A DNA stretch of 13,465 nt, taken from contig CAZMGB010000033.1 in NCBI GenBank assembly GCA_964565775.1, positions 1 through 13,465 of the forward strand, in the 5' to 3' direction. The notes beneath the pieces were generated by a model. The model was not told where the DNA came from and searched no databases. It worked only from the letters and a program-made list of their open reading frames with translations. Positions 1 to 7,794 of the stretch are shown here, piece after piece (positions within the stretch are counted from its first letter, which is position 1; the number at the start of each line of letters is the position of its first letter). Source of the stretch: CAZMGB01 sp964565775. GTDB lineage: Bacteria > Chloroflexota > Dehalococcoidia > DSTF01 > JALHUB01. The position numbers were made by a program, and so were the translations under genes.

Positions 1-813
1 CAGGGTTGCGCCGGAGGCCGCGGCCCCCGCCTCGAAGCAGCGCTGCACCTTCCCTTTCAGCTCCTCCAGGTAGGCAGGCCGGAGCGCCCGTATCCAGAAC
101 GACCCGGCCGCGCGGTCCGGCACCACATTCGGTGCGGAGCCCCCGTCGGTGATGATGCCGTGCACGCGAGAGTCCCGCCGGATGTGCTGCCGTAGCTGGG
201 CGATGGCCTGATAGGCCGTCACCAGCCCGTCCAGAGCGTTCACCCCCATCTCCGGCGCGATGGAGGCGTGGGCCGACTGTCCCCGATACTCCACGTCCAT
301 CTGGGCGAGGCCGTACATGGGGGGCATGTCGATGTCGACGGGGGAGGGATGGGCCATCAGCGCCACGTCCACCCCTTCGAATGCGCCGCGCGCCAGCAGG
401 ATGATCTTGCCGCCGATGCTCTCCTCCGCAGGGGTACCGAACACCAAGAGGCGCACCTGGCTGGGCGATAGGGCGGCCTTGTGGCCGTAGGCGGCGCCCA
501 GCCCGGCGGTGGCGATGAGGTTGTGGCCGCAGGCGTGGCCCATCTCCGGCAGGGCATCGTACTCGCAGAGGTAGGCGATGGTGACCGGGCCCTCGCCCCA
601 GGTGGCCCGGACCGCCGTCTCCAGGCCGTGAGCGTTGCGCTCCACCTGGAACCCGTGCGCCTCCAGTCGGTCGGCCAGCAGGGCGGCCGCCTTCCGCTCC
701 TGCATTGCCAGCTCAGGATTTTCATGAATGCGGCGGCTCACATCTATCAGTTCGTCGGCCGCGGCGGCGACACCTTCTTTCGCCCGCGTTTTCGCTCCCT
801 CGATGTCCGTCAC
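1..813 (-). CDS. M20-family metallopeptidase / amide hydrolase (partial, 3' end outside window)
   Basis: The first 271 residues are present; the stop lies beyond the left edge. The GTG start at 813 is chosen because a GAGGAGAG Shine-Dalgarno sits just upstream. Visible M20 marks are the metal-binding stretch EYDALPEMGHACGHN (84-98), the catalytic-base region TPAEES (127-132), the AHP metal ligand (H155), and the start of the dimerisation domain near residue 170 (VEYRGQSAHAS). The GHACGHN form is typical of the M20D / ACY1L2 (PM20D2, AbgB-like) branch, which cleaves N-acyl-amino acids, p-aminobenzoyl-glutamate or unusual dipeptides. The exact substrate cannot be read from sequence. No signal peptide is seen, so it is probably cytoplasmic. 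It follows the small membrane protein gene by 25 bp and is probably the last visible gene of the minus-strand operon. The family call is firm; the substrate is open. Confidence 0.9.
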   Translation of the reverse strand, partial: MTDIEGAKTRAKEGVAAAADELIDVSRRIHENPELAMQERKAAALLADRLEAHGFQVERNAHGLETAVRATWGEGPVTIAYLCEYDALPEMGHACGHNLIATAGLGAAYGHKAALSPSQVRLLVFGTPAEESIGGKIILLARGAFEGVDVALMAHPSPVDIDMPPMYGLAQMDVEYRGQSAHASIAPEMGVNALDGLVTAYQAIAQLRQHIRRDSRVHGIITDGGSAPNVVPDRAAGSFWIRALRPAYLEELKGKVQRCFEAGAAASGATL

Positions 814-838
814 GCTCTCTCTCCTCGCTCCAGCCCTA

Positions 839-1018
839 TCAGATGGCCTGTATCTCCTCGACCGTGTGTTCGAGCGCCTCGGCCTCAGCGTGACCGTTGC
901 CCTCGGAGGGGTCTGGCCTGCGCCGGGCCAGGAGATCGCGCAATGTGAAGGCGGCGGCGGCAACAGCCAGCGGCCCGAGGACGATGAGAAGGTAGAGGAC
1001 GAAAAGTCTGCGCGCCAT
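839..1018 (-). CDS. small single-span membrane protein, 59 aa, unknown function
   Basis: I do not recognise a family. The ATG at 1018 has a purine-rich stretch (GAGGTGGGGTGG) a few bases upstream; two in-frame ATGs further up (1036, 1054) lack one. Residues 1-4 are basic (MARR), residues 5-24 form a strong hydrophobic span (LFVLYLLIVLGPLAVAAAAF), then comes a basic RDLLARRRP segment and an acidic tail rich in Glu/Ala ending HTVEEIQAI. The charge pattern does not cleanly fix topology. No lipobox or zinc motif is seen. It lies between the GH38 gene (67 bp upstream) and the M20 gene (25 bp downstream), so it is probably co-transcribed. Its good start context and clean fit between neighbours favour a real gene over chance. 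Confidence 0.55.
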   Translation of the reverse strand: MARRLFVLYLLIVLGPLAVAAAAFTLRDLLARRRPDPSEGNGHAEAEALEHTVEEIQAI

Positions 1019-1085
1019 GGCGCCACCCCACCTCATGGCCAGAGCGCTGTCCACCTGCTGGGATCGATAGTCATCGCCGCGTCTC

Positions 1086-3716
1086 TTATGCTGTCCTGAG
1101 ACTCACGTTGAGTATCTGGTTGGGGCGGGCCGAGAGCGTCACCCAGCCGTCGTCCGCGGCCGCCGGGCCCAACGCCTCCTCGTTCAGGTTCACAATCTGG
1201 GCGGCAGCGTGGTTGAGCCTGCCCGGCCAGGGGAGCAACCGCAGGCGGCCCTCCTGGGACGCATCGGACGTATTGTACACCCTGACGACGATGGCGTCGC
1301 CGTCCTCGGCGAGCTTGCACGAGGAGAGGACGAAAGTCGGCGGCTCGATGTCGACCAGAGAGCCTTCCTGCGACAGGGTTCCCCTTCCGCGCCCGGTGCG
1401 CACGGCCCGCAACGGCCGCGCGAAGCGGTGCGCCTCCTGGAACGACATGTCCCACCCGCCAGCATGGGGGATCAGCGAATAGTGAAACCTCCAGCGGCCG
1501 GGCATCTGCGCCCCCGGCGTCTCTAAAGAGGGGCCGGCGGGACCGCGGCGGGTGTGGATGTCCGACCGCGAGAGCCAGCCGACGCAGCGCAGCAGGGTGA
1601 GGGCGATGGTCACCGGCCCGCCCGCCTCCTGAAGCGCCTCGTATTCCGGCAGGCCGCGGTTGGCGACCGTCAGCCCGCGCTGTTCGTCGCTGACGTCCAC
1701 GAAGGACTTCTGAGGATAGGTGGCGATGGGTGTCTCCATGCTAGTGCCGTTGTCCTCCGGCGGCGCCAGCGGGCGGCGCAGGACCCCGAAGTGTTGCTCC
1801 GCGTGGGCGTCCTCGCTGCGCACGCCGGTGGGGAAGTGGACGCGCAGCCGGTGATCCCGGGCACGATTGTCCACGTCCGTCTCGATGTCGATGCGGGCAA
1901 CGCCGGGGAAGAGGCTGGCGCGGCTGACGATCCGGCATTCGACTCGCTGGGGTGAGCGGGCGTCGCGGTCCTCTGTCAGGCCCGAAGGTAGGGAGTAGGT
2001 CTGGACGACTTCCAGCGTCCAGCGCGCCGGGCCGCGCTCCACGAGCCTGACCCGCGCCGCCCGCGAGGGCCTGGGGATGAGATCATCGTTCTGCGGCGGG
2101 CAGTAGGTGTACTCGTCGCCGCGGTCGCCCCCGTCCACGAAGCGGTTGAGGCCGCTGACGACGGCTCCGGTCCGCAGGTCCTCCACGGTGAGGGTTCCGT
2201 CCGCAGGGTCTGCGGTGACACGGAAGAATTCGTTCTCGATCTCGCGTCGCCCGCCGCCTACTTTCCGTCGCGCCTCACCGTACTCCACCCGATAGGCCCG
2301 GTAGCCGTAGGCGGGCACGTCCTCGGCCACAAACCCGGCGACGACCCGCTCCCGTGGATCAAGGGGGGAGCGCAGGCCGCGCTCCAGCAACTGGAGCGGC
2401 AGGCTGCGGCCCGCGGCGTCCACCAGCGAGGCGGGCAGCTTGCCGCCGCGCGCGTCCGCCTCCTCCAGCGGCAGGCGGGCGGTGCAGAAGTCGGTGCGGG
2501 GCCCACCCTCCGAGTTGAAGACGACAACGCTGCTCCCGCCGGGGCGAGAGGCGAGATCGGCGACGTAGCGTTGCGATTCGTACAGCACTGCTTCCGCTAT
2601 CTGCTGGCAGCGGTCGAAGCGGGGCCGCATCTCCTCGTGGACCTGGTCTATGGAGCAGCCGCAGATGGAGTCGTGGGGGGCGTTCTGGAGGAGGAGCTTC
2701 CAGGCCTGGCGCAGGAGGGCTTGGTCGGATGAGCCTGTGCCCGGCTCGCCATTCTCGATTCGCAGCAGGTGGGCCCAGAGGGCCAGCGGCTCCGCGTAGC
2801 GGGCCAGAAGGTCCTCGCACTCCTGATAGCGCTGCTTGATCCACACCCGCGCCGAGAGGACGCCGGGGAAGACTTGCGAGCGCTGGCTGGAGCGAAACTC
2901 TCCCTCGAGACGAGGCAGGCCGCCCTCGGGTGCCTCCCGCCGTATCGCCTCCACGAGCATCGGGTAGTGACCGTGGACGAACTCGGCGTCGTCGAACAGC
3001 TCGTTGGCGGTGCGCAGGATGTGGGGGAGGTCATCCTGAGGGCCGAAGTGGTCGAAGCCGTTAGGGATGAGGACATAACGCGTGGCGGCCAGGGGCTCCA
3101 GGGAGCCCCTCAGGCTGCTGAGGAGGTTGCGCAGCCCCGCTGGCTCCGCGGGCAAGCTACGGGCGATGCCGTAGCTGAAGGGCAAGTGCAGGACGAGGAC
3201 TTCGGAGCCGTCCGGGGCCCGCCACAGGAACTCGCTCTTGGTCGCCTCGCGGCCGACCCCGCGCCAGAGGACGACGGAGTCGATGCCGAAGCCGCGCAGG
3301 ACGGCCGGTAGGTGGGCGATGTGACCGAAGGCGTCCGGGGAGTAGCCGACCATCATCACCGGGCCGAACTCCCGCGCCGAGCGGATGCCGATCTGGAGGC
3401 TGCGCACCCAGGACTCGCCGCCGATGAGGAACTCGTCGGGGAGCACGTAGTGAGGGCCGACGAGCAAGCGGCCGGCCCGCACGAGCCGCTGGATGTCAGC
3501 GCGGCGCTCCGGGCGCACCTCCAGGTAGTCGTCCAAGACGATGGTCTGGCCGTCCAGGACGAAGTGCCGGTATTCGGGGTCGCTGTCCAGCAGGTCGAGC
3601 AGGTCATCCAGCATGTGGACGAGCTGCACCCGGAAGGCCTCGAAGGGCCGGTACCACTCGCGGTCCCAGTGGGTGTGGGAGACGACGACGAAGGTGCGCC
3701 TGGCTAGCTCGGCCAT
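1086..3716 (-). CDS. glycoside hydrolase family 38 alpha-mannosidase
   Basis: The 876-residue protein matches the usual length of bacterial GH38 alpha-mannosidases, retaining zinc enzymes that remove alpha-linked mannose from oligosaccharides, glycans or mannosylated small molecules. The N-terminal catalytic domain opens with SHTHWDREW (13-21), giving zinc ligands H16 and D18. The nucleophile region SPDAFGH (126-132) supplies D128, and PHDSICGCS (347-355) supplies the last zinc ligand H348. The central helical bundle (about 280-360) and the long beta-sandwich C-terminus (about 400-876) are as expected. No signal peptide is seen, so it is probably intracellular, acting on imported or internally made mannosides. 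The ATG start has no clear Shine-Dalgarno. It lies 34 bp after the glycosyltransferase gene in the same operon. Whether it resembles MngB (2-O-mannosylglycerate type) or a general mannosidase cannot be decided by eye. Confidence 0.95.
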   Translation of the reverse strand: MAELARRTFVVVSHTHWDREWYRPFEAFRVQLVHMLDDLLDLLDSDPEYRHFVLDGQTIVLDDYLEVRPERRADIQRLVRAGRLLVGPHYVLPDEFLIGGESWVRSLQIGIRSAREFGPVMMVGYSPDAFGHIAHLPAVLRGFGIDSVVLWRGVGREATKSEFLWRAPDGSEVLVLHLPFSYGIARSLPAEPAGLRNLLSSLRGSLEPLAATRYVLIPNGFDHFGPQDDLPHILRTANELFDDAEFVHGHYPMLVEAIRREAPEGGLPRLEGEFRSSQRSQVFPGVLSARVWIKQRYQECEDLLARYAEPLALWAHLLRIENGEPGTGSSDQALLRQAWKLLLQNAPHDSICGCSIDQVHEEMRPRFDRCQQIAEAVLYESQRYVADLASRPGGSSVVVFNSEGGPRTDFCTARLPLEEADARGGKLPASLVDAAGRSLPLQLLERGLRSPLDPRERVVAGFVAEDVPAYGYRAYRVEYGEARRKVGGGRREIENEFFRVTADPADGTLTVEDLRTGAVVSGLNRFVDGGDRGDEYTYCPPQNDDLIPRPSRAARVRLVERGPARWTLEVVQTYSLPSGLTEDRDARSPQRVECRIVSRASLFPGVARIDIETDVDNRARDHRLRVHFPTGVRSEDAHAEQHFGVLRRPLAPPEDNGTSMETPIATYPQKSFVDVSDEQRGLTVANRGLPEYEALQEAGGPVTIALTLLRCVGWLSRSDIHTRRGPAGPSLETPGAQMPGRWRFHYSLIPHAGGWDMSFQEAHRFARPLRAVRTGRGRGTLSQEGSLVDIEPPTFVLSSCKLAEDGDAIVVRVYNTSDASQEGRLRLLPWPGRLNHAAAQIVNLNEEALGPAAADDGWVTLSARPNQILNVSLRTA

Positions 3717-3750
3717 TGGCTTTCAAGGGGCGGACGGCAGGTCGCGGCGA

Positions 3751-4881
3751 TCACTCCGTTCGACCCTCAAGCTCGGTGAGGACGGCCACCAGGCGAGAGG
3801 CGACCTGATCCGGCGCGTAGCGAAGGCTCCGCTCGTGGAGCGTCTGGGCCACCTGCCGGCGCGCCCCCTCGTTCTTCAGGTAGTAATCGAGCTTGTCCAG
3901 TAGCTCCTCCGTGGAGGAACATAACACATCCTCGAGGCCACCGGTGATCTCAGGGTAGCTGCAACGGTTGGGGAGTAGGGAGCAGTTGTGGGTGTACATC
4001 GCCTCCAGGGTAGCGATGCCCAGCCCCTCGTGGAGGGCGGTGGACACCTGGATATCGGCTCTCCACAGGATGCGGAAGTACTCCGGCAGAGAGTAGGTCT
4101 CCCCGGAGGTCAGCCGGCCGGGAAAGCGGCCGCTCAGCTCAGCGAGCCGCCTGTTGATCCCCTCGTCCGGGGCCTCGCGGGTGATAATGACGCTCACCTC
4201 GTGCCTCTCCAGCACCCGCTCTGCCACATCGAGGAAGACCTCTGGCGCCTTGCTCGGGATCAGGGAGTGGTTGAAGACGATGGTGGGCCTGTCGAACCTC
4301 TCATCGGTGCGAGAGGCGTCCAGGAGACGGGTGTTGATGGGCAGCCCCACCACCGCTATCTTCCCCTCGATCTTGCTGGCGGCTTCCCGCTGCCAGTTGC
4401 CGATGTTCTCCAGGATCACTCCTCTCAGGTAGTGTGACGGCACCAGCACGCGATCCAGGCACAGGAGGTTGGCGAGGTCGGTGACCTCCATGCCGGGGTA
4501 GTGTATGAAGCGATAGAGGTCGCTCGGGTCCCAGTGGCTCCCATGGGTGTAGCCGATGATGGGCAGGGGCGTCCTCAGGTCCTGGAGGATGCGCCGAACC
4601 TCCGCCGGGAACTGCTGGAAGGTGTGGAAGATAAAGATGACGTCGCCGGGGCGGAGCTCCAGGTCTAGGAGGGCCTTGTAGCCGTCCAGGATCCAGGCTA
4701 GCCGTCGCTTCTCCTGATTTGGGGAGGAGGACGGCGGCGGCTTCACCGCCACGACCTCGATCCCCTGGGCTGCCAGCGCCTCCACCACCGCGTCCGCCGA
4801 GGTGATGCCGTAGCCGACTGCGTCGCTGGCCTTGTAGTCCCTCTCCGGGGACACGAATCCCTGGAAGAAGAGGACGCGCAT
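3751..4881 (-). CDS. GT-B glycosyltransferase (GT4-like), possible mannosyltransferase
   Basis: This is a 376-residue two-Rossmann-domain glycosyltransferase. The N-terminal domain begins RVLFFQGFVSPERDY and carries a GYTHGSHWDP motif (110-119). The C-terminal domain has the acidic pair HEGLGIATLE (284-293; E285 and E293, the EX7E motif of retaining GT4 enzymes), followed by CSYPEI (307-312). No transmembrane span or signal is seen. It should transfer a sugar from a nucleotide donor; donor and acceptor are not readable. The stretch LPEYF...AD...STA-HE--G-A-LEA-Y...YPEI recalls the human GTDC1/QTMAN (tRNA-queuosine mannosyltransferase, DUF3524) family from memory; the N-terminal half does not obviously match. 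The gene sits 12 bp after the PHP hydrolase gene and 34 bp before the GH38 mannosidase, so it is operonic with both. Start ATG at 4881 has only a weak AGG upstream. Confidence 0.85.
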   Translation of the reverse strand: MRVLFFQGFVSPERDYKASDAVGYGITSADAVVEALAAQGIEVVAVKPPPSSSPNQEKRRLAWILDGYKALLDLELRPGDVIFIFHTFQQFPAEVRRILQDLRTPLPIIGYTHGSHWDPSDLYRFIHYPGMEVTDLANLLCLDRVLVPSHYLRGVILENIGNWQREAASKIEGKIAVVGLPINTRLLDASRTDERFDRPTIVFNHSLIPSKAPEVFLDVAERVLERHEVSVIITREAPDEGINRRLAELSGRFPGRLTSGETYSLPEYFRILWRADIQVSTALHEGLGIATLEAMYTHNCSLLPNRCSYPEITGGLEDVLCSSTEELLDKLDYYLKNEGARRQVAQTLHERSLRYAPDQVASRLVAVLTELEGRTE

Positions 4882-4893
4882 ATCAGCCTGCCA

Positions 4894-6354
4894 TCAGCTC
4901 TGTACGGTCCTCAGCCATATCGGATTCGTCATCGCCCACACCACCTCGCCCCGCTCCGGGCGGCCGCGGAAGCCGCGCAGCTCCGCGCGGACGTAGCTGC
5001 GGCCGGACAGCTCTAGGGAGAACGTGTGCACGGCCTCCGCCCGGTCCACGGGGACGATGTCCAGGGGCAGGCCGTCGCGGACGAGCCACAGGCGGCGGTC
5101 AGCGCCGCCGTTGGTCCAGACGCGGAAGGTGACCCGCTGGCCCTCGCCGGCCTCCACCGTGTCCCCCATCATCTTCTCGAATTCGCCGTCGCCGTCCTCG
5201 TCCGCTGACAGGATGAGCTGGGCGCCGTCAGGATCGTCGGAGACGAACACGCGGCCCCGGCGGATGCCGTCCAGGATGCTGCCCTCGGAGGGCTTGTCCT
5301 GGGTGTAGACGCAGGTGCAGGGGTTCCCCAGGCCGTGGGGGTGCATCGGCCGCTGAGGCGGGATGGAGTGGACATCCGACCCGCCGACGGCGATCACCCG
5401 CTCGCCCCGCCGCAGCATATCGTCCCAGCGCTCCAGCGACTCCCAGTTGTAGAAGCGCCACGGCGCCTGCCAGACTTCCATGCAGGGGTAGCCGTCCCAG
5501 CCCTCGAACAGCCAGGGCGGGCCGACGCTCTTGGGGTGGTTGATGGAGATGAGGCCGCCCTTCCGGAGGACGAACCGCTGCACCGCCCGTATCGACTCGG
5601 CGTCGGCGCAACGGAACTCGATCCACTCGCGCAGGCCCCACACGTTGGCGTGGCCCCGGTAGGTGGTGACCTCCTCGCCGGTGATGAGGACGATGGGCAG
5701 GTGGGAGAGCCGTGTCAGGTCTTCGTAGTGGGTACCGGTGTTGTGGTCGGTGATGGCCAGGAAGTCCAGGCCGCGCTCGATGGCGCTGGCCACGATCTCG
5801 TCCACCGTGTTCAGGCCGTCGGAGTGAATCGTATGGCAGTGAAGGTCGCCCTTCAGCCAGCGCCCGTTCGGTTTTCGGCCTGCGCGACTGTGGCCCCCGA
5901 CCTTGGCCTGCGCGGTCGCCGCGCCCTTCTCGGCGTGGCCCGGCGGTGGGTCGCGTTCGTCCAGGGCCAGGTTCACCGTCACGCTGTAGCGGACGCCTTC
6001 GGGGTTTACTCGCCCGAAGCCCAGCACGATGTGCCAGTCGCCTGGGAAGAGGGGGCCGCGAATGTAGCCGGGCGTCGCCTCGTGGCGGGCGATGAAGAAC
6101 TCGCGTTTGGCGGAGCCGCTCCAGCCGCGGAAGCCAGAGCCGTCGAGGAAGTCGTGTCCGCGGGGGTCAAAGACGCCGATGTCGATGGTGTTGCCGGGCC
6201 CCATGCTGAAGGCCGCAGTCACCGGGTCCGAGTACTCGTAGGAGACGTGCAGGCGGGAGGTGCCGGACGGCACGGGCATGGGGAGGTAGAGGTAAGGGCT
6301 GCGGCGGACGTCCTCCGGGGAGACGTGACCTTCTAGGCGCAGGCTCCGATCCAC
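4894..6354 (-). CDS. CehA/McbA-family PHP-domain metallohydrolase
   Basis: The 486-residue protein starts at the GTG at 6354, preceded by an AAGGAGA Shine-Dalgarno six bases away. The frame stays open upstream, but that stretch runs into nagA and has no homology-like content. Residues 1-150 look like a beta-sandwich (phrases such as GNTIDIGVFDPRG and GPLFPGDWHIVLGFGR). The PHP domain follows with DLHCHTIHSDG (170-180; H172, H174), ITDHN (201-205; D203, H204), GEE (226-228), H235, NHPKS (272-276; H273) and GGSDVH (324-329; D327, H329), a full metal-binding set. A second beta-rich domain ends the protein. The family takes its name from the carbaryl hydrolases CehA/McbA; most members have unknown phosphoester, ester or carbamate substrates. 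No signal peptide is visible. It is the first gene of the minus-strand operon, read from the divergent region shared with nagA. Confidence 0.9.
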   Translation of the reverse strand: MDRSLRLEGHVSPEDVRRSPYLYLPMPVPSGTSRLHVSYEYSDPVTAAFSMGPGNTIDIGVFDPRGHDFLDGSGFRGWSGSAKREFFIARHEATPGYIRGPLFPGDWHIVLGFGRVNPEGVRYSVTVNLALDERDPPPGHAEKGAATAQAKVGGHSRAGRKPNGRWLKGDLHCHTIHSDGLNTVDEIVASAIERGLDFLAITDHNTGTHYEDLTRLSHLPIVLITGEEVTTYRGHANVWGLREWIEFRCADAESIRAVQRFVLRKGGLISINHPKSVGPPWLFEGWDGYPCMEVWQAPWRFYNWESLERWDDMLRRGERVIAVGGSDVHSIPPQRPMHPHGLGNPCTCVYTQDKPSEGSILDGIRRGRVFVSDDPDGAQLILSADEDGDGEFEKMMGDTVEAGEGQRVTFRVWTNGGADRRLWLVRDGLPLDIVPVDRAEAVHTFSLELSGRSYVRAELRGFRGRPERGEVVWAMTNPIWLRTVQS

Positions 6355-6404
6355 GCGGGTCTCCTTATGGGTACGGCCGAGAGGCGGACTGGACAACGCT
6401 CGTG

Positions 6405-6411
6405 TATTATA
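6405..6411. promoter_or_regulatory. overlapping -10 boxes of a divergent promoter region
   Basis: Within the 85-bp gap between the PHP hydrolase and nagA (6355-6439), the AT-rich heptamer TATTATA gives a perfect TATAAT on the minus strand (6411-6406) and TATTAT on the plus strand (6405-6410). The surroundings are G+C-rich. A minus-strand -35 at the standard 17-bp spacing would be TAGCCT (6434-6429), a 3-of-6 match. The plus-strand -35 position is poor. A minus transcript would begin near 6399 and have a leader of about 45 nt containing the AAGGAGA ribosome-binding site. No operator palindrome was seen. The assignment rests on hexamer matching only. Confidence 0.45.
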
Positions 6412-6439
6412 GCCCTGCCTCCTGACACAGGCTACGCGT

Positions 6440-7570
6440 ATGATCACAGCTCTCACCGGCGCCCGCGTCCTCACGCCCGACGATGAGATTGGGCGGGGCA
6501 CCGTCGTCATCGAGGACGGACGGATTGTGGAGGTGGGGGAGAGAGTGCGGCTGCCCCCGCAGGTGCTGGTGACGGAGCTGCCCGACACCACCCTGGTGCC
6601 GGGCTTCATCGATATTCATGTTCACGGCGGCGGCGGCTTCTCCCTGGCCACGCGGAACCCCGAGGAGGTGCGCTCCTACGCCCGCTGGGTGGCGGCCAAG
6701 GGCGTCACGTCGTTCCTGGCCAGCGTCGTGGCGGACACGCCCGACGAGGGTGAGACCTACCTGCGTGCCGCTGCCCAGGCCGTGGGGCCGGTATCTGGTG
6801 GCGCCGAACTCCTCGGCTTCCATCTGGAGGGGCCGTTCGTCAATGCCGCCCGTCGCGGCGCCCTCCCCGAAAGCTGGCTGCGCATGCCCGACGTAGACCT
6901 GTTCCGTCGGCTAGTGGATGCTGCGGGCGGGCACCTGCGCATGCTCACGCTGGCACCGGAGCTGGCCGGCGCCCGCGCCATTCTGGAGGAGGCGGCGGCC
7001 GCCGGCTGCATCGGCGCTCTCGGTCACAGCGACGCCAGCTATGAGGCGGCGCGGGAGGCTTTCGCCGCCGGGGCGCGACACCTGACCCATGCCTTCAACG
7101 CCATGCGTCCGTTTCATCATCGGGAGCCGGGGCTGCTCGGCGCCTCTTTGGAGTCGCACGCGGTGACGGTGGAGCTTATCGCCGACGGTGTGCATGTCCA
7201 CCCGGCGGCGGCCCGCCTGCTGCTCGCCGCCAAGGGCGCCGCTAACGTGGCCCTGGTGACGGACGGCGTGGCGGCCGCTGGCCTCTCCCAAGGCCAAGTT
7301 ACCCTGGCTGACGGCACCATCGCCGGTAGCGCGGCGACCATGGATGTCCTCGTCCGCAACGTCGTCGAGTGGGGGCTCGTCCCTCTGGGCGGCGCCGTCC
7401 GTATGGCGTCCACGGTGCCGGCGCGGATCGTGGGCCTGGAAGGCCGCAAGGGCCGCATCGCCTCCAGTTACGACGCCGATCTGGTGGCCCTGGACGAGGA
7501 GTTGGAGGTGGTGATGACCTGGGTCGGGGGTCAGGTGCTCTACTCCCGGCCCAAGAATCGGCAGGACTAG
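6440..7570 (+). CDS. nagA: N-acetylglucosamine-6-phosphate deacetylase
   Basis: The 376-residue enzyme has the usual NagA length. It converts GlcNAc-6-phosphate to glucosamine-6-phosphate plus acetate in the cytoplasm, a step in amino-sugar and cell-wall recycling. All key marks are present: PGFIDIHVHG (54-63; metal-binding-type HxH, H60 and H62), HLEGPF (128-133; metal ligand E130), GHSDA (195-199; H196), THAFNAM (216-222; H217), substrate-binding H252, catalytic LVTDG (272-276; D275), and IAGSA (294-298). The ATG at 6440 has only a weak CAGG upstream, but the MITALTGARVLTPDD opening is the usual beta-strand start of the family. It is transcribed divergently from the PHP/GT/GH38 operon. No nagB, kinase or PTS gene is nearby in the window. 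Alternative amidohydrolases are unlikely given the complete NagA set. Confidence 0.95.
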   Translation: MITALTGARVLTPDDEIGRGTVVIEDGRIVEVGERVRLPPQVLVTELPDTTLVPGFIDIHVHGGGGFSLATRNPEEVRSYARWVAAKGVTSFLASVVADTPDEGETYLRAAAQAVGPVSGGAELLGFHLEGPFVNAARRGALPESWLRMPDVDLFRRLVDAAGGHLRMLTLAPELAGARAILEEAAAAGCIGALGHSDASYEAAREAFAAGARHLTHAFNAMRPFHHREPGLLGASLESHAVTVELIADGVHVHPAAARLLLAAKGAANVALVTDGVAAAGLSQGQVTLADGTIAGSAATMDVLVRNVVEWGLVPLGGAVRMASTVPARIVGLEGRKGRIASSYDADLVALDEELEVVMTWVGGQVLYSRPKNRQD

Positions 7571-7794
7571 GCCTCGCCACAGCGGCAAAGTGCGGCCGCG
7601 AAGTACCCTTCGTTCCTGTAACCACCTGCCTGAGGGCGCGTCTTACCTTATGGAGAGAAGGATTCGGTTGAGGTTCAGTCTCTTTGCGGCTCCCGAGAAG
7701 GGCGAACGATCCGAAGGGTAGCGGGATGGATATCGCTCAATGGGGGGAGCTGCGGCGAGAGCGGGCCTAACTGGAGCGGAGGACGACCGCAGAG
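7571..7794 (+). other. 224-bp non-coding gap upstream of the GGDEF gene
   Basis: No convincing gene is seen here. Contents: a 9-bp perfect inverted repeat, TACCCTTCG (7604-7612) with CGAAGGGTA (7712-7720), which could close a stem around about 100 nt of leader; a 14-codon open frame (7726-7770, MDIAQWGELRRERA, TAA stop) preceded by GAAGGG and in the same frame as the downstream gene; and a GGAGGA box (7778-7783) 11 nt before the GGDEF start. No confident -35/-10 pair and no intrinsic terminator after nagA were found. The length suggests a promoter and leader for the c-di-GMP operon. Confidence 0.4.

Noticed and set aside
1019..1085. Possible small gene or regulatory RNA between GH38 and the small membrane gene
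   Set aside because: Only 67 bp without a hairpin, a convincing promoter or an open frame with a start signal.
2769..3707. Two consecutive plus-strand open frames opposite the GH38 gene
   Set aside because: GH38 catalytic motifs are intact on the minus strand here; the plus frames are high-G+C shadows without recognisable motifs or ribosome-binding sites.
5335..6336. Long plus-strand open frame of 333 codons
   Set aside because: It lies wholly opposite the PHP hydrolase gene, whose frame carries all PHP metal motifs. The plus frame shows only antisense-type composition and no domain.
6355..6609. N-terminal extension of the PHP hydrolase by 85 codons
   Set aside because: The extension overlaps nagA coding sequence and the divergent promoter and is Ser/Thr/Arg-rich nonsense. 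The GTG at 6354 has a strong AAGGAGA site.
7690..7735. Possible c-di-GMP-I (GEMM) riboswitch because of GGTAGCGGG before a GGDEF gene
   Set aside because: Only this short string recalls the GEMM 3' part; the conserved GACGCAAAGCC-type core and tetraloop-receptor arrangement were not found. A covariance-model scan would settle it.
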